43,788 nt of DNA from Chitinophagia bacterium (GCA_009928005.1 RFVO01000007.1:1-43788), one strand, 5' to 3'. Positions 32,599 through 42,101 are shown, counted from the first letter of the stretch. The notes: generated from the sequence alone by a model not told the origin. A program made the numbers and translations.

Positions 32599-32682
32599 TT
32601 TTTTATGTTTTTTTGGTTAAGCGTACCTGCATTAGGCAGATACTCCCAAATACCCACAGTTCGAAAACTGTAAATTGGAGGG

Positions 32683-32714
32683 CAAAGGTAGGAGAATCTT
32701 GGCATTTGGCCAAA
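32683..32714 (-). promoter_or_regulatory. Promoter for rplKAJL
   Basis: TTTG (32711-32714)-N20-TACCTTTG (32683-32690) matches Bacteroidota TTTG/TAnnTTTG. Confidence 0.7.
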
Positions 32715-32750
32715 AAAAATCCCTCCCCGATTGCTCGAGAAGGGACTTTT
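32711..32750 (-). terminator. Terminator after nusG
   Basis: AGTCCCTTCTCGAGCAATCGGGGAGGGA followed by TTTTTTTT on the minus strand. Confidence 0.8.
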
Positions 32751-32765
32751 TTTACCTTTTTCCTT

Positions 32766-33392
32766 CTAACTCAGTTTTTCTACCTGCATGAAACTTAGTT
32801 CCACTGGAGTAGATCGACCGAATATTTTTACGGTCACTTTCAATTTCTTCTTTTCTTCATTCACCTCTTCTATGACACCATTAAAGTCATTGAAAGGTCC
32901 CTCAATTATTTTAACTGTTTCACCCAAAATGAAAGGCTCGCTGATAGAACCACCTATGTCGTTCATCTCATCTACCTTACCTAACATTTTGTTTACTTCA
33001 GATTTTCTTAAACATATAATATTTCCTTTTGACCCTTTACCATCGGTCAAAAAATGCATCACATTACTTACATTACTAATAGACATTACAATGTCATCTG
33101 GTAAACGCCCACCGTTATTGTTATCCAACACTTCCATCATTACATAACCTGGAAAATAGTTTTTTTCGCGCATTACTTTTTTACCATTTTGCACTTTATA
33201 TACTTTCTCCATTGGTAAAAAGACTTGCTTAATAATATTTGTCCAATTATTTCTAACAATGTCTTTATCCAGATATTCTTTAATCTTTTTTTCTTTACCA
33301 CTTACTACACGTAGTACATACCACTTTGTTTCTAGAGCAGCAGCCACAGGGGTTGTAGCAGTATCGACCGAATTTAAAACTTCTGTTTCCAT
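32766..33392 (-). CDS. nusG: Transcription termination/antitermination protein NusG
   Basis: KWYVLRVVSGKEKKIKEYL; GETVKIIEGPFNDFNGVIEEVNEEKKKLKV (KOW). Confidence 0.97.
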   Translation of the reverse strand: METEVLNSVDTATTPVAAALETKWYVLRVVSGKEKKIKEYLDKDIVRNNWTNIIKQVFLPMEKVYKVQNGKKVMREKNYFPGYVMMEVLDNNNGGRLPDDIVMSISNVSNVMHFLTDGKGSKGNIICLRKSEVNKMLGKVDEMNDIGGSISEPFILGETVKIIEGPFNDFNGVIEEVNEEKKKLKVTVKIFGRSTPVELSFMQVEKLS

Positions 33393-33393
33393 C

Positions 33394-33588
33394 TTATTTA
33401 AATAATGAGTATATCAACTTTAATAATTGGTTGCTTGAAAAATCCATCACCCAAACTAAAGCAGTAATGATAATGGTTGCTACCAAAACTATCACTGTGC
33501 TTTGTTGTAAATTAGCCCATGTAGGCCAAGTCACTTTCTCTTGCAACTCGATGTAGCTTTCTTTAAAATAATTAGCAATCTTGTTCAT
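33394..33588 (-). CDS. secE: Preprotein translocase subunit SecE
   Basis: 64 aa, KESYIELQEKVTWPTWANLQQSTVIVLVATIIITALVWVMD. Confidence 0.95.
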   Translation of the reverse strand: MNKIANYFKESYIELQEKVTWPTWANLQQSTVIVLVATIIITALVWVMDFSSNQLLKLIYSLFK

Positions 33589-33620
33589 TCTATTCTATTT
33601 TTTTGTTCAAATTTTCTTCG

Positions 33621-33691
33621 CACGGGCACTAGGATTCGAACCCAGATCAAAGGTTTTGGAGACCCGTATGCTACCGTTGCACCATGCCCGT
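33621..33691 (-). tRNA. tRNA-Trp (CCA)
   Basis: ACGGGCA...TGCCCGT acceptor; loop CTCCAAA; GGTTCGAATC T-loop. Confidence 0.95.
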
Positions 33692-33693
33692 AT

Positions 33694-33739
33694 GAACCAA
33701 AAGTCTTTGGTTCTAGCTAATGCTAAAACCAAAGACTTT
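33694..33739 (-). promoter_or_regulatory. Alternative-pairing stem-loops between tuf and tRNA-Trp
   Basis: AAAGTCTTTGGTT (33700-33712) / AACCAAAGACTTT (33727-33739); competing GAACCAAA (33694-33701) / TTTGGTTC (33706-33713). Confidence 0.55.
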
Positions 33740-33760
33740 CAGTTTATAAATTTAGTTAAA

Positions 33761-34948
33761 TTACTTAATAATCTCAGTAACTTGACCAGCTCCTACAGTT
33801 CTACCACCCTCACGAATAGCGAACTTAAGACCTTTTTCCATCGCGATAGGTTGGATTAACTTTACAGTTAAGCTAACGTTATCACCTGGCATTACCATCT
33901 CAGTTCCTTCTGGTAAAGCACACTCTCCTGTTACATCCGTTGTACGGAAGTAGAATTGAGGACGGTATTTATTAAAGAATGGAGTATGACGTCCACCTTC
34001 TTCTTTTGATAATACGTAAACTTCACATTTGAATTCAGTATGTGGTGTAATAGTTTTTGGTGCACAAATTACCATACCACGACGGATATCTTTTTTCTCA
34101 ATACCACGTAATAATAAACCTGCGTTATCACCAGCTTGACCTTGATCCAATAATTTTTTAAACATCTCAACACCTGTAACAGTTGAGCTCATTGGAGCAT
34201 CCATCAAACCTACAATTTCTACTGCCTCACCAACTTTAACGATACCACGCTCGATACGACCTGTAGCAACAGTTCCACGACCAGTGATCGAGAATACGTC
34301 CTCTACAGACATTAAGAATGGTTGATCGATAGGACGAGGAGGCAAAGGAATATATGTATCTACAGCATTCATTAATTCTGTAACTGCATCTAACCATTTT
34401 GGATCTCCTGCCAATGCACCTGTAGCAGAACCACGGATGATTGGTGTTTTTTCACCATCAAATCCATAAGAAGTTAATAAATCACGAACTTCCATTTCAA
34501 CTAAGTCTAATAATTCAGGATCATCAACTAAGTCTACTTTGTTCATGAATACAACGATTTGAGGAACACCTACTTGACGAGCCAATAAGATGTGCTCTTT
34601 TGTTTGTGGCATAGGACCATCTGTAGCCGCAACTACAAGGATAGCACCATCCATCTGAGCAGCACCAGTAATCATGTTTTTAACATAATCGGCGTGACCT
34701 GGACAGTCAACGTGTGCATAGTGACGAGTGTCAGTTTGGTATTCTACGTGAGCCGTGTTGATAGTGATACCACGCTCTTTCTCTTCGGGTGCACCGTCAA
34801 TTTCATCGTAGTTTTTCTTTGCTGCTAAACCTCTTTTAGATAATACATCTGTGATGGCTGCAGTTAATGTTGTTTTACCATGGTCAACGTGGCCAATAGT
34901 TCCAACGTTCACGTGGGGTTTCTCCCTCTTAAAGGTCTCTTTAGACAT
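33761..34948 (-). CDS. tuf: Elongation factor Tu
   Basis: [46 protein letters not shown]. Confidence 0.99.
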   Translation of the reverse strand: MSKETFKREKPHVNVGTIGHVDHGKTTLTAAITDVLSKRGLAAKKNYDEIDGAPEEKERGITINTAHVEYQTDTRHYAHVDCPGHADYVKNMITGAAQMDGAILVVAATDGPMPQTKEHILLARQVGVPQIVVFMNKVDLVDDPELLDLVEMEVRDLLTSYGFDGEKTPIIRGSATGALAGDPKWLDAVTELMNAVDTYIPLPPRPIDQPFLMSVEDVFSITGRGTVATGRIERGIVKVGEAVEIVGLMDAPMSSTVTGVEMFKKLLDQGQAGDNAGLLLRGIEKKDIRRGMVICAPKTITPHTEFKCEVYVLSKEEGGRHTPFFNKYRPQFYFRTTDVTGECALPEGTEMVMPGDNVSLTVKLIQPIAMEKGLKFAIREGGRTVGAGQVTEIIK

Positions 34949-35106
34949 CTTTATTTGTTTTTATGTTATTTTTATAATTGCTGTTAATAGACCACCGAGT
35001 CCATCAACCATAGCTTTCAAAATTAAATCAACCTACTCAATTCACCTAGTTCTATTCACTTTTTCTTACTCCTCAGCTCTTTTTCAAGCTTTTTTACTAG
35101 TTTTTG

Positions 35107-35178
<72 letters not shown>

Positions 35179-35220
35179 AATAATCTAACCGGCTTCCATT
35201 GTTCCCATCAACAAACCAAT

Positions 35221-35296
35221 TGGAGCGGGAGACCAGGCTCGAACTGGCCACCTATAGCTTGGAAGGCTATCGCTCTACCAAATGAGCTACTCCCGC
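35221..35296 (-). tRNA. tRNA-Gly (TCC), CCA encoded
   Basis: GCGGGAG...CTCCCGC-TCCA; anticodon loop CTTCCAA. Confidence 0.95.
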
Positions 35297-35374
35297 ATTT
35301 TTAACCCTTTAAAGAACTGTTTATCCATCAAGTCCTCGTTTTTGCATTAAGGAATGCAAAGTTACGAAAAAAAT

Positions 35375-35460
<86 letters not shown>

Positions 35461-35472
35461 CTAATTTTTCTG

Positions 35473-35545
35473 AGCCGGAAATGGGACTCGAACCCGCGAC
35501 CTGCTGATTACAAATCAGCTGCTCTACCAACTGAGCTATTCCGGC
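35473..35545 (-). tRNA. tRNA-Thr (TGT)
   Basis: GCCGGAA...TTCCGGC; loop TTTGTAA. Confidence 0.95.
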
Positions 35546-35580
35546 AAGACATAAAAGAGCTATCCCAATTTTTGGGATGG

Positions 35581-35610
35581 CAAAGGTAATGGAAATCTTT
35601 ATTTATCAAA
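35581..35610 (-). promoter_or_regulatory. Promoter of the tRNA-tuf-secE-nusG transcript
   Basis: TTTG (35607-35610)-N18-TACCTTTG (35581-35588). Confidence 0.7.
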
Positions 35611-35719
35611 ATTTTAGAGCATTATTTTATCTCAAAAACAAGGTAAAAATGAAAATAAGATCCTTTTATTGCCCCGAATAGTTCAAAAGGCTGAAATCCA
35701 ACAAAAAAAATGAAAATAT

Positions 35720-36019
35720 TTAATACGCTAATTTTTCTTTTTTCTTTATTAATTGATTGGTAATTGAGCTGAATGCTTCATCAAAAGCAGTTTGAAAGGT
35801 GCTTGCAGATGATTTTACAAAACAATCTTGCTTGGGAACATGGATTTTAATCTCAACCACTTTTTCTTTAATTGCATGTGCTAGACTTTCTAATTTTAAA
35901 TACACTTCTACCCTAGTTATTCGATCATGAAAGGTTTGTAATTTATCCAATTTTTTTTGAACGGATTCTAAGAGTTTTTTGTCGGCATCAAAGTGCACAG
36001 CTTGAATACTAATGTTCAT
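35720..36019 (-). CDS. hpf: Ribosome hibernation promoting factor / RaiA family (short form)
   Basis: MNISIQAVHFDADKKLLESVQKKLDKLQTFHDRITRVEVYLKLE; about 99 aa. Confidence 0.85.
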   Translation of the reverse strand: MNISIQAVHFDADKKLLESVQKKLDKLQTFHDRITRVEVYLKLESLAHAIKEKVVEIKIHVPKQDCFVKSSASTFQTAFDEAFSSITNQLIKKKEKLAY

Positions 36020-36208
36020 GGTATAAAATTTTAATGAATAAAAAATAAGAAATTATAGATATATAAAATCCTTTTAGCTACTGTAGTAAGTTACGACATT
36101 TATTAAAATAAAACAAGCATAAAAATGATTTAAGAAAACTTTATGATTAGATACGATATCAATCATTTTTTGAGACTCATCCAATAATAAATAATTGAAA
36201 TTCGAAGC

Positions 36209-37108
36209 TTAAGCCTTAGGATGCGCTTTTGCAAATACTTCCTTTAATTTCTCAATGGTGTTATGGGTGTATACCTGCGTGGCTGCTAGGCTGCTGTGGC
36301 CTAGCAATTCCTTGACTGCATTGAGGTCAGCCCCATTATTCATTAGATGTGTAGCAAAGCTATGTCTTAAAACGTGCGGACTTTTCTTTTGCAAAGTTGT
36401 TACCTGAGATAAATAAAATTTAACAAAAGAATACACCGCTTTGGGTTGTAAGGTCTTGCCTTTTTCAGTAACGAACAAGGAAGAATTTCCCAAGGCTTCT
36501 TTAGGTTTTTCGGCTATATATTTTTTTAGTTCTAAAGCTAATTCAGGACTAATAGGAAGCATTCTTTCTTTATTCCCTTTTCCTAAAACTTTTATAGTTC
36601 TTTTAGAAAGGTCTACTTGATTTTCTTTACAATTTATAAGTTCACTTAAACGCATCCCAGTTGCATAAAAAACATGTATAACCATTTTTTCGGTATACCC
36701 CTTCCAACCTTCGGCAAAAGACAAATTAACAAATAATTGTTCCATATCATTTTCAGCAACAAAGCTGGGCAATCGCTTACTAATTTTAGGACTTATGACT
36801 GTCTCCATCGGGCTCTTTGTAATTTTACCTTGCTGGATTTGATATTTATAAAATGATTTTAAAGAAGATATCTTTCTATTTAAACTCTTACCCGTCATTT
36901 CTTCTTCTTTCAAGTTTGCCAACCAAGAGCGAACTATAGTGCCAGTAATTTGATCATAGCCAAGGCCTTCATACTGTGTTTCCACAAAATCAAAGAACTG
37001 AATAAGGTCGTTGGAATAGGCAGTAATAGTATGCTGGGAATAACGCTTCTCAAATTGGAGATAAGCCAGAAAGGCATTTAAGGGAGTATAGCGGGTTTGA
37101 AAATTCAT
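36209..37108 (-). CDS. xerC: Tyrosine recombinase XerC/XerD-like (start moved from the TTG at 37162, which lies in a terminator)
   Basis: GTGMRLSEL, SPHVLRHSFATHLMNNGADLNAVKELLGHSSLAATQVYTHN. Confidence 0.85.
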   Translation of the reverse strand: MNFQTRYTPLNAFLAYLQFEKRYSQHTITAYSNDLIQFFDFVETQYEGLGYDQITGTIVRSWLANLKEEEMTGKSLNRKISSLKSFYKYQIQQGKITKSPMETVISPKISKRLPSFVAENDMEQLFVNLSFAEGWKGYTEKMVIHVFYATGMRLSELINCKENQVDLSKRTIKVLGKGNKERMLPISPELALELKKYIAEKPKEALGNSSLFVTEKGKTLQPKAVYSFVKFYLSQVTTLQKKSPHVLRHSFATHLMNNGADLNAVKELLGHSSLAATQVYTHNTIEKLKEVFAKAHPKA

Positions 37109-37161
37109 TGCCTTATAAAGGTAAGGCATGTAGGGGGAATCTGAAAGAGGGATAAAAAACA

Positions 37162-37195
37162 AAATCCCAAACTAGGTGAACCTGGTTTGGGATTT
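37162..37195 (-). terminator. Terminator after rpsU
   Basis: About 15-bp stem AAATCCCAAACTAGG-tgaa-CCTGGTTTGGGATTT then TTGTTTTTT on the minus strand. Confidence 0.85.
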
Positions 37196-37228
37196 AATAA
37201 CATTATTTAATATCAATAGATTAAAGTA

Positions 37229-37426
37229 TTACCCCTCTATCTTACCGCTGAAAATTTGTTGCTTATAGACAGCTTTCAACACTTCGAAACGACGTTTAAC
37301 CGATGGTTTCACAAATGCTTGACGTGCACGTAAGTTTAATAAAGTCTTGCTTTTTTCAAACTTCTTTTTGTACTTTTTTAACGCTTTGTCAATGTTTTCG
37401 CAGTCTTTTGAATCAATTATTAACAT
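37229..37426 (-). CDS. rpsU: 30S ribosomal protein S21
   Basis: 65 aa, ENIDKALKKYKKKFEKSKTLLNLRARQAFVKPSVKRRFEVLKAVYKQ. Confidence 0.95.
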   Translation of the reverse strand: MLIIDSKDCENIDKALKKYKKKFEKSKTLLNLRARQAFVKPSVKRRFEVLKAVYKQQIFSGKIEG

Positions 37427-37436
37427 AATATATATA

Positions 37437-37442
37437 CCTCCT
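37437..37442 (-). promoter_or_regulatory. Strong Shine-Dalgarno before rpsU
   Basis: CACCTGAGGAGGTATATATATTATG: AGGAGG 10 nt upstream of the ATG. Confidence 0.85.
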
Positions 37443-37470
37443 CAGGTGTTTTAAAATAAAAATTGGAAGG

Positions 37471-37501
37471 CAAAGATAAGCTTCCTTTTGAAAATACCAA
37501 A
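37471..37501 (-). promoter_or_regulatory. rpsU promoter
   Basis: TTTG (37498-37501)-N19-TATCTTTG (37471-37478). Confidence 0.7.
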
Positions 37502-37505
37502 TTTA

Positions 37506-39371
37506 CTAGAGGTTTTTATCGTCTATTCCCCTCCCTTTTAGGGCACCAGAGATGGCCTGATCCATGACTCTTTCTGCAAAAGGACGAGTTAAGTCATTCA
37601 AGGCCTCAGTTTTCTCCTGAATTAAGTTCTTATCGGCCATAGTTATAGCTAGTTGTAAGGCTTGCATTGCATTCGCAGTGGCGGTCATCTCCTCCTTAGA
37701 TAATAAGGCAGCATTTTTCATCATGAATTTTTCTGTAACTGAAAGCATTTGCTCTGCCTCAGTACTAGCTTCTACTAATGCGCGAGTGGCAATATCTTCT
37801 TTAGCAAAGGTTAAGCTTTCTAGAAGTCTTTTTTCTACTTCTTCATCGGTCAAACCATATTGAGGTTTGATGTCGATACTTTGGTTAACCCCACTTCTTA
37901 ATTCTTTCGCACTAACTTGTAAAATGCCATCGGCATTAATTAAAAAACTTACTTCTACTTTTGGAAGACCCGCTGGCATAGCTGGAATACCCGATAATGT
38001 AAAAGCGCCTAATTGTCGATTGTCTTTTACTAAATCTCTTTCACCTTGATACACTGAAATATTCATCCCAGATTGAGCATCTTTTTGAGTGGTGTATTGT
38101 CTTGAAGTTTTTGTTGGAATTTTTGAATTGCGAGGAAGCAGCACATCCATTAAACCACCCATAGTTTCAATACCTAAACTTAATGGAGTAATATCCAATA
38201 ACAACATACTTTGATTATTGCCCGATAAAATATCGGCCTGTACTGCAGCACCTAATGCCACTACTTCATCTGGATTTACAGAATCATTCACAGCTTGATT
38301 AAAAAAGGTAGCCACTGTTTTTTTCACAAGTGGGACACGTGTACTTCCCCCTACCATTAATACGGTATTAATATCTTTTATATCAAGTGCAGCATCTTTC
38401 ATGGCCAACTTACATAGTTCAATTGTTTTTTGAATAGTAGGCTCAATTAGTTTTTCAAACACTTCTTTAGTAATAGAAATTTTTGCTCCTGCAAATTCTG
38501 ATTCGAAATAGTCACTGTTTGATAAAATAATTTTTGCTTTCTCAGCAGCAAGTCTTAATTCTTGTTTTAAATTTTTATGTTCTTCTAAATTATCTACGCC
38601 CATTTCTTTCATCCAATATTCAATAATAGCACGATCTAAATCATCTCCACCTAAATAGGTATCACCATTGGTGCTAAGCACTTCAAAAATACCATTTGAA
38701 ATTTTTAAAATTGAAATATCAAAAGTACCTCCACCTAAATCATAAACTGCAATTGTTTTATCTTCTGCAGGGTTTAAACCTAATCCGTAAGCTAAGCTTG
38801 CAGCAGTTGGCTCGTTAATAATTCGCAGAACATCTAGACCTGCTAATTTACCAGCATCACGTGTGGCTTGTCTTTGTGTATCATTAAAATAAGCAGGAAC
38901 AGTAATAACTGCTTTGGTAACAGGCGTTTTTAAAATATGTTCAGCACGTTTTTTTAATTCTACTAGTATATAAGATGATAAATCAATAGGAGAATAAAAA
39001 GTATTACCCACTTGTACTTTAACTAAACTATCTCTATTGTCATCAATAATTTTGTAGGCAAAAAAGTCTTGGTGAGCGCGAATGTCTTTATAACTTTTCC
39101 CCATTAAACGCTTCGCACTAAAAATAGTATTTGTAGGATCAGATTCTAAATAAGGTTTTGCATTCGCTCCTACTTCTGCATTCCCATAAGTATCAAAATG
39201 TACAACACTAGGCACAATACTACTACCATCAAATTCTTTAAGTGCAGTAGGTAATTTTGTTTCAGGATGAATAATGGCCACTAAACTATTGGTGGTACCT
39301 AAATCAATACCTACTATAATTTCAGCTTGTTGTAAACTACCCGTAGCAATATTAATTCCAATCTTAGCCAT
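37506..39371 (-). CDS. hscA: Hsp70-family Fe-S assembly chaperone HscA-like
   Basis: [42 protein letters not shown], 621 aa. Confidence 0.85.
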   Translation of the reverse strand: MAKIGINIATGSLQQAEIIVGIDLGTTNSLVAIIHPETKLPTALKEFDGSSIVPSVVHFDTYGNAEVGANAKPYLESDPTNTIFSAKRLMGKSYKDIRAHQDFFAYKIIDDNRDSLVKVQVGNTFYSPIDLSSYILVELKKRAEHILKTPVTKAVITVPAYFNDTQRQATRDAGKLAGLDVLRIINEPTAASLAYGLGLNPAEDKTIAVYDLGGGTFDISILKISNGIFEVLSTNGDTYLGGDDLDRAIIEYWMKEMGVDNLEEHKNLKQELRLAAEKAKIILSNSDYFESEFAGAKISITKEVFEKLIEPTIQKTIELCKLAMKDAALDIKDINTVLMVGGSTRVPLVKKTVATFFNQAVNDSVNPDEVVALGAAVQADILSGNNQSMLLLDITPLSLGIETMGGLMDVLLPRNSKIPTKTSRQYTTQKDAQSGMNISVYQGERDLVKDNRQLGAFTLSGIPAMPAGLPKVEVSFLINADGILQVSAKELRSGVNQSIDIKPQYGLTDEEVEKRLLESLTFAKEDIATRALVEASTEAEQMLSVTEKFMMKNAALLSKEEMTATANAMQALQLAITMADKNLIQEKTEALNDLTRPFAERVMDQAISGALKGRGIDDKNL

Positions 39372-39467
39372 TTAAAAAATTTTACAAATGTACAATGCCA
39401 GCTTATTTATACCTTATGATTTGAGGAAAGATTTACAACTTAGCCCATACCCCTTCAATTTAAAATT

Positions 39468-39863
39468 CTAGTTTGCTGCTGCAACTAATTTTGTTTTTGA
39501 AAAGGTATCATGAAAAGGCTGGCCATTCCAAGCCAGTCCAAACATGGATATGATAGTGCAGTGTATGGTTGTTCTTAGAAAAATTTGAAAAATATTAGGT
39601 CTTTTACCATTTTCACCTACCACCTTTGTGCCTGTCATCCATTTGGCGGGAGTTCGCAAAAAGATAAACTCAAATAAAAAAATATACACCCACATAGTTG
39701 CAAAAAAGAAGGGCCCATAACGAATGGGTGTAAAGTTCCAATACATTACATAAAAATTCCACCAGCCATATAATAAATAGGTAAGAATAGCAACAATAAT
39801 AGTGTCTACTAAAAAGTGTAAAATTCTAGTTCCGTCACCAATTGTGGGAGTTGTTGGGTTCAT
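39468..39863 (-). CDS. RDD-family membrane protein
   Basis: RILHFLVDTIIVAILTYLLYGWW; TPAKWMTGTKVVGENGKRPNIFQIFLRT. Confidence 0.8.
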   Translation of the reverse strand: MNPTTPTIGDGTRILHFLVDTIIVAILTYLLYGWWNFYVMYWNFTPIRYGPFFFATMWVYIFLFEFIFLRTPAKWMTGTKVVGENGKRPNIFQIFLRTTIHCTIISMFGLAWNGQPFHDTFSKTKLVAAAN

Positions 39864-39890
39864 GATGCGAAATTATTGCATTTTAGTAGT

Positions 39891-39898
39891 TATTTTTG
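39891..39898 (+). promoter_or_regulatory. Candidate -7 element of tyrS
   Basis: TATTTTTG (TAnnTTTG), 17 nt before the ATG; no clear -33. Confidence 0.4.
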
Positions 39899-39915
39899 CC
39901 TAAAGTATCTAGAAT

Positions 39916-41199
39916 ATGACTTTAATACAAGAACTACGTTGGAGAGGTATGATCCAAGATATTATGCCAGGAACAGAGGAACTGTTTGAAAAAGAACAAG
40001 TTTCTGGATATATCGGCTTTGATCCAACTTCTGATAGTTTACATATTGGTAGTTTAGTGCCTATTTTATTATTAGTGCATTTACAAAGAGCAGGACATAA
40101 ACCTGTTGCCCTAGTGGGTGGTGCTACAGGTATGGTGGGTGACCCTAGTGGAAAAAGTGAAGAGCGTAATTTATTAAGCGAAGAAACTTTACAATTTAAT
40201 TTAGCAGGTGTTCAAAAACAATTAGCACATTTTTTAAATTTTGATCCAAGCCTTCCCAATGCCGCTGAAATGGTTAATAACTATGATTGGTTCAAGAATT
40301 TTAATTTCTTAGATTTTATTAGAGATGTAGGTAAGCATATTACTGTGAACTATATGATGGCTAAAGATAGTGTGAAAAAAAGAATTGATGGAGATACCGG
40401 GATGAGCTTTACAGAATTCACTTATCAATTAGTACAGGGTTATGATTTTTATTGGTTGTATAAAAATAAAAATTGCAAAGTACAAATGGGTGGCAGTGAC
40501 CAGTGGGGCAATATTACTACAGGCACTGAATTAGTGAGACGCAAGATGGGCGGTGAAGCTTTTGCTTTTACTTGCCCTTTAATTACAAAGGCCGATGGTG
40601 GTAAGTTTGGAAAAACAGAAAAAGGAAATATTTGGTTAGATGCTAGTAAAACATCTCCTTACCAATTTTATCAATTCTGGTTAAATGCTAGCGATGAAGA
40701 TGCAAAAAAATGGATTAAGATTTTTACTCTTCTTCCTTTTGCTACTATTGATAAACTAATTGCTGACCACGAACTAGCGCCACAAGAAAGAATTTTACAA
40801 AAAAACTTAGCTGCTGAATTAACTAAATTGGTGCATAGTGAAGAAGATTTAAATTTTGCTATTCGTGCCACTGAAATTTTATTTGGTAACGCTACTACTG
40901 AAGTTTTAAAATCTTTGAATGAAGCGCAATTATTACAAGTTATGGAAGGCGTACCTAATGTGAATGTAAAACTCGATCAACTTACAGAAGGTTATGATTT
41001 AATTAGCTTACTAGCAGACACAAAAATATTCCCAAGTAAGGGTGAAGCCCGTAAAATGTGGCAGAGCGGAGGCATAAGCATAAATAAAGAAAAAATAGGT
41101 GCCGATTTTACGACTGTTACTAAGGCTCAACTATTACAACACAAATATATTCTACTACAAAAAGGAAAGAAGAATTATTATTTAGTGATTGCTAGTTAA
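39916..41199 (+). CDS. tyrS: Tyrosyl-tRNA synthetase
   Basis: [19 protein letters not shown] (HIGH-like), [17 protein letters not shown] (KMSKS-like). Confidence 0.98.
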   Translation: MTLIQELRWRGMIQDIMPGTEELFEKEQVSGYIGFDPTSDSLHIGSLVPILLLVHLQRAGHKPVALVGGATGMVGDPSGKSEERNLLSEETLQFNLAGVQKQLAHFLNFDPSLPNAAEMVNNYDWFKNFNFLDFIRDVGKHITVNYMMAKDSVKKRIDGDTGMSFTEFTYQLVQGYDFYWLYKNKNCKVQMGGSDQWGNITTGTELVRRKMGGEAFAFTCPLITKADGGKFGKTEKGNIWLDASKTSPYQFYQFWLNASDEDAKKWIKIFTLLPFATIDKLIADHELAPQERILQKNLAAELTKLVHSEEDLNFAIRATEILFGNATTEVLKSLNEAQLLQVMEGVPNVNVKLDQLTEGYDLISLLADTKIFPSKGEARKMWQSGGISINKEKIGADFTTVTKAQLLQHKYILLQKGKKNYYLVIAS

Positions 41200-41200
41200 A

Positions 41201-41872
41201 TTATTGCAAGGCCTTCCACATTTCTTCTGCAACTAAGGCGTTTCCCTTTTCATTCAAGTGCACTCCATCGTTGGTTAAAATACCTTTGGCTACATTCTCA
41301 GGATTATGCATTAGGCTGTATTCATGAAAAATGCTTCTTAAGTCGACAAGGCCAAGTCCATTTGTTTTTGCATATTTTCTAATCCAGCTGCTATAAGCAT
41401 TTAAATCACCATCTTGGGAATTAGAAAAATCGTTTTTTTCTCCAATGGCAGCGGGTGTCACTACTATTACTTTAGCACCTGTAGCTTGAATTTTTTTAAC
41501 CACTGCATCATAAAAACCACCGAACTTATCAAAATCGGTACCTGTTCCAAAGCTTGATTTATGCCAAACATCGTTTACCCCTACCCAAATTACCACTATA
41601 TCTGGCTTCTTTTCAAGAACATCTTTTTCCATTCTTAAATACAAATCATAAATTTTATTACCTCCAATACCTGCACCATTTAATTCAAACTTTTCAGCAG
41701 CTCCTTTTGAAGTAATTATATTCTGTAAAACGTCTATATAACCTCCTTTTTCTATACCCGCTTGAGTAATTGAGTCACCAAAAAAGACCACTTTCTTTTT
41801 CTTTTCCCCTCTAAATGACATCAAAAATAAACAAGCGAAAAATGCGCTTAAAAGTGTTAATTTAATTCCCAT
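41201..41872 (-). CDS. GDSL/SGNH-family lipase/esterase
   Basis: VVFFGDSITQAG, WVGVNDVW, DGVHLNEKG. Confidence 0.92.
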   Translation of the reverse strand: MGIKLTLLSAFFACLFLMSFRGEKKKKVVFFGDSITQAGIEKGGYIDVLQNIITSKGAAEKFELNGAGIGGNKIYDLYLRMEKDVLEKKPDIVVIWVGVNDVWHKSSFGTGTDFDKFGGFYDAVVKKIQATGAKVIVVTPAAIGEKNDFSNSQDGDLNAYSSWIRKYAKTNGLGLVDLRSIFHEYSLMHNPENVAKGILTNDGVHLNEKGNALVAEEMWKALQ

Positions 41873-41955
41873 AAAATGCTGTTATTGGTTAAAAAATGTA
41901 TTTGAATGCTTAAGTTAAGCCAAATTCATAATAATGGCTTGAAATGGCATTATTA

Positions 41956-41987
41956 TTTGGTAAATTTTACGCCGAACCCTATTTTTG
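41956..41987 (+). promoter_or_regulatory. tRNA-Gln promoter
   Basis: TTTG (41956-41959)-N20-TATTTTTG (41980-41987). Confidence 0.75.
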
Positions 41988-42014
41988 CAGTCCATTCTTA
42001 GAATGGCATAGGAT

Positions 42015-42088
42015 TGCCTGATAGTATAATGGTAGTACGACTGTTTTTGGTGCAGTTTGTCTTGGTTCGAATCCAGGTCGGGCAACCA
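42015..42088 (+). tRNA. tRNA-Gln (TTG), CCA encoded
   Basis: TGCCTGA...TCGGGCA-ACCA acceptor; anticodon loop TTTTGGT; TTCGAAT T-loop. Confidence 0.95.
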
Positions 42089-42101
42089 AAGAAAAAAGAA
42101 G

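Noticed and set aside
33581-33859. 92-aa + strand ORF
   Set aside because: Runs across the tRNA-Trp gene (typical ALGFEPRSKVLETRMLPLHHA tRNA-antisense translation).
36209-37162. Xer recombinase considered as a mobile-element integrase
   Set aside because: Position between hpf and rpsU and its sequence fit the housekeeping XerC/D; no att-like repeats or cargo.
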